Assembly (NCBI GenBank): GCA_021736505.1
Contig: JAIPFU010000122.1
Coordinates: 1 to 5,240, forward strand
Direction: 5' to 3'
DNA: 5,240 nt
Source of the DNA: Spirochaetia bacterium
GTDB taxonomy: Bacteria > Spirochaetota > Spirochaetia > PWKH01
Shown here: positions 4,889-5,240 of the stretch, piece by piece
Position numbering within the stretch: the stretch's first letter is position 1
Layout of the letters: each line of letters starts with the position of its first letter
Program-made: the position numbers and the translations under genes
The notes under the pieces: generated by a model
What the model saw: the letters and a program-made list of their open reading frames with translations, nothing else
Databases searched by the model: none
Told to the model about the DNA's origin: nothing

Positions 4889-5240
4889 ATGCTGACTCCA
4901 AGCAGGCACAGAAGGAGTTGGCTTCATTTAAGAAAGCCGCACAGGATACAACGGGACAGATAACAAAACTGGACCGGGCTGCTTCGTCACAGCATCTGAA
5001 TGCCTTTGAAAAGAAATTAGCAAAGAATACCGCTGCGACCCGCTATTTCGGGGGTGAGACGAAAGCCTTAGAGAAACAGCAGCGCATGCTCCGGCGGGAG
5101 ATTGAACGGCTTATAAGAAAAGGCATGGATCCCCTGGATGATACGATTGTCCAGCTGAAAAGGAAGTATGATTCCACCGGGGATACCCTCAGCCGATTAA
5201 CGAAAAAGCACAAGACATTTTTTGCCTCAACTGCTAAAGG
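4861..5240 (+). CDS. Tape measure protein (lambda H-like), 5' part
   Basis: The first 126 codons are visible and the frame is open to the window end. The N-terminus MPGKVQLIIDADSKQAQKELASFKKA is typical of tape measure proteins: a short strand followed by 'a.s..a...l..f...' heptad-like helix. The rest is almost wholly helical and highly charged (ALEKQQRMLRREIERLIRKG, VQLKRKYDSTGDTLSRLTKK), as expected for the rod that sets tail length and is later ejected with DNA. Full-length members usually have many hundreds of residues, so most of the gene is outside. The start overlaps the T frame by 28 bases and has AAGGG (4848-4852) with an 8-base spacer. Its place after a frameshifting chaperone gene is the classic siphovirus order. 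Confidence 0.82.
   Translation, partial: MPGKVQLIIDADSKQAQKELASFKKAAQDTTGQITKLDRAASSQHLNAFEKKLAKNTAATRYFGGETKALEKQQRMLRREIERLIRKGMDPLDDTIVQLKRKYDSTGDTLSRLTKKHKTFFASTAK

Overview
The window is a dense, one-strand block of virion structural genes from a lambda-like siphovirus or prophage. Every gene is on the + strand. Gaps are 0 to 14 bases, several genes overlap by a few bases, and no internal promoter or rho-independent terminator is visible, so the block reads as part of one late operon. The host cannot be named from the sequence. The strong GGAGG-type ribosome binding sites, mid-range GC and lambda-type (E/D) capsid proteins fit a tailed phage of a bacterium, probably Gram-negative; this is inference. 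No tRNA, CRISPR, insertion sequence, integrase or host gene is seen.

Layout, with lambda equivalents. 1-513 is the 3' end of an S49-family capsid maturation protease fused to a scaffold domain (lambda C). An apparent in-frame internal start at 121 would give a free scaffold protein (lambda Nu3). 517-1140 is a head decoration protein (D) with an inserted domain. 1140-2180 is the major capsid protein (E). 2189-2512 is a head-tail joining protein (FII-like). 2509-2907 is a neck or tail-completion protein in the Z position. 2904-3320 is a tail-terminator candidate in the U position. 3324-3974 is the probable major tail protein (V). 3989-4225 is a small Lys/Glu-rich protein with no assigned role. 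4197-4550 is the tail assembly chaperone (G position). 4547-4888 is a T-like reading frame that lacks its own start and is reached by -1 frameshifting. 4861-5240 is the start of the tape measure protein (H), which runs off the window.

The genes form a head-then-tail assembly line. Protease and scaffold shape the procapsid made of E, D stabilises it after expansion, and FII/Z/U-type proteins close the head-tail interface. V forms the tail tube around H, and G and GT chaperone tail assembly.

The two least obvious signals are both alternative-translation devices. One is a canonical A AAA AAC slippery heptamer directly before the G stop codon, opening a 113-codon frame with no ATG, GTG or TTG in its first 59 codons. 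The other is the nested scaffold start with its own GGGAGG. Both are known strategies in lambda-type phages, so the window looks like a divergent example of a known module; I found no evidence for a wholly new system.
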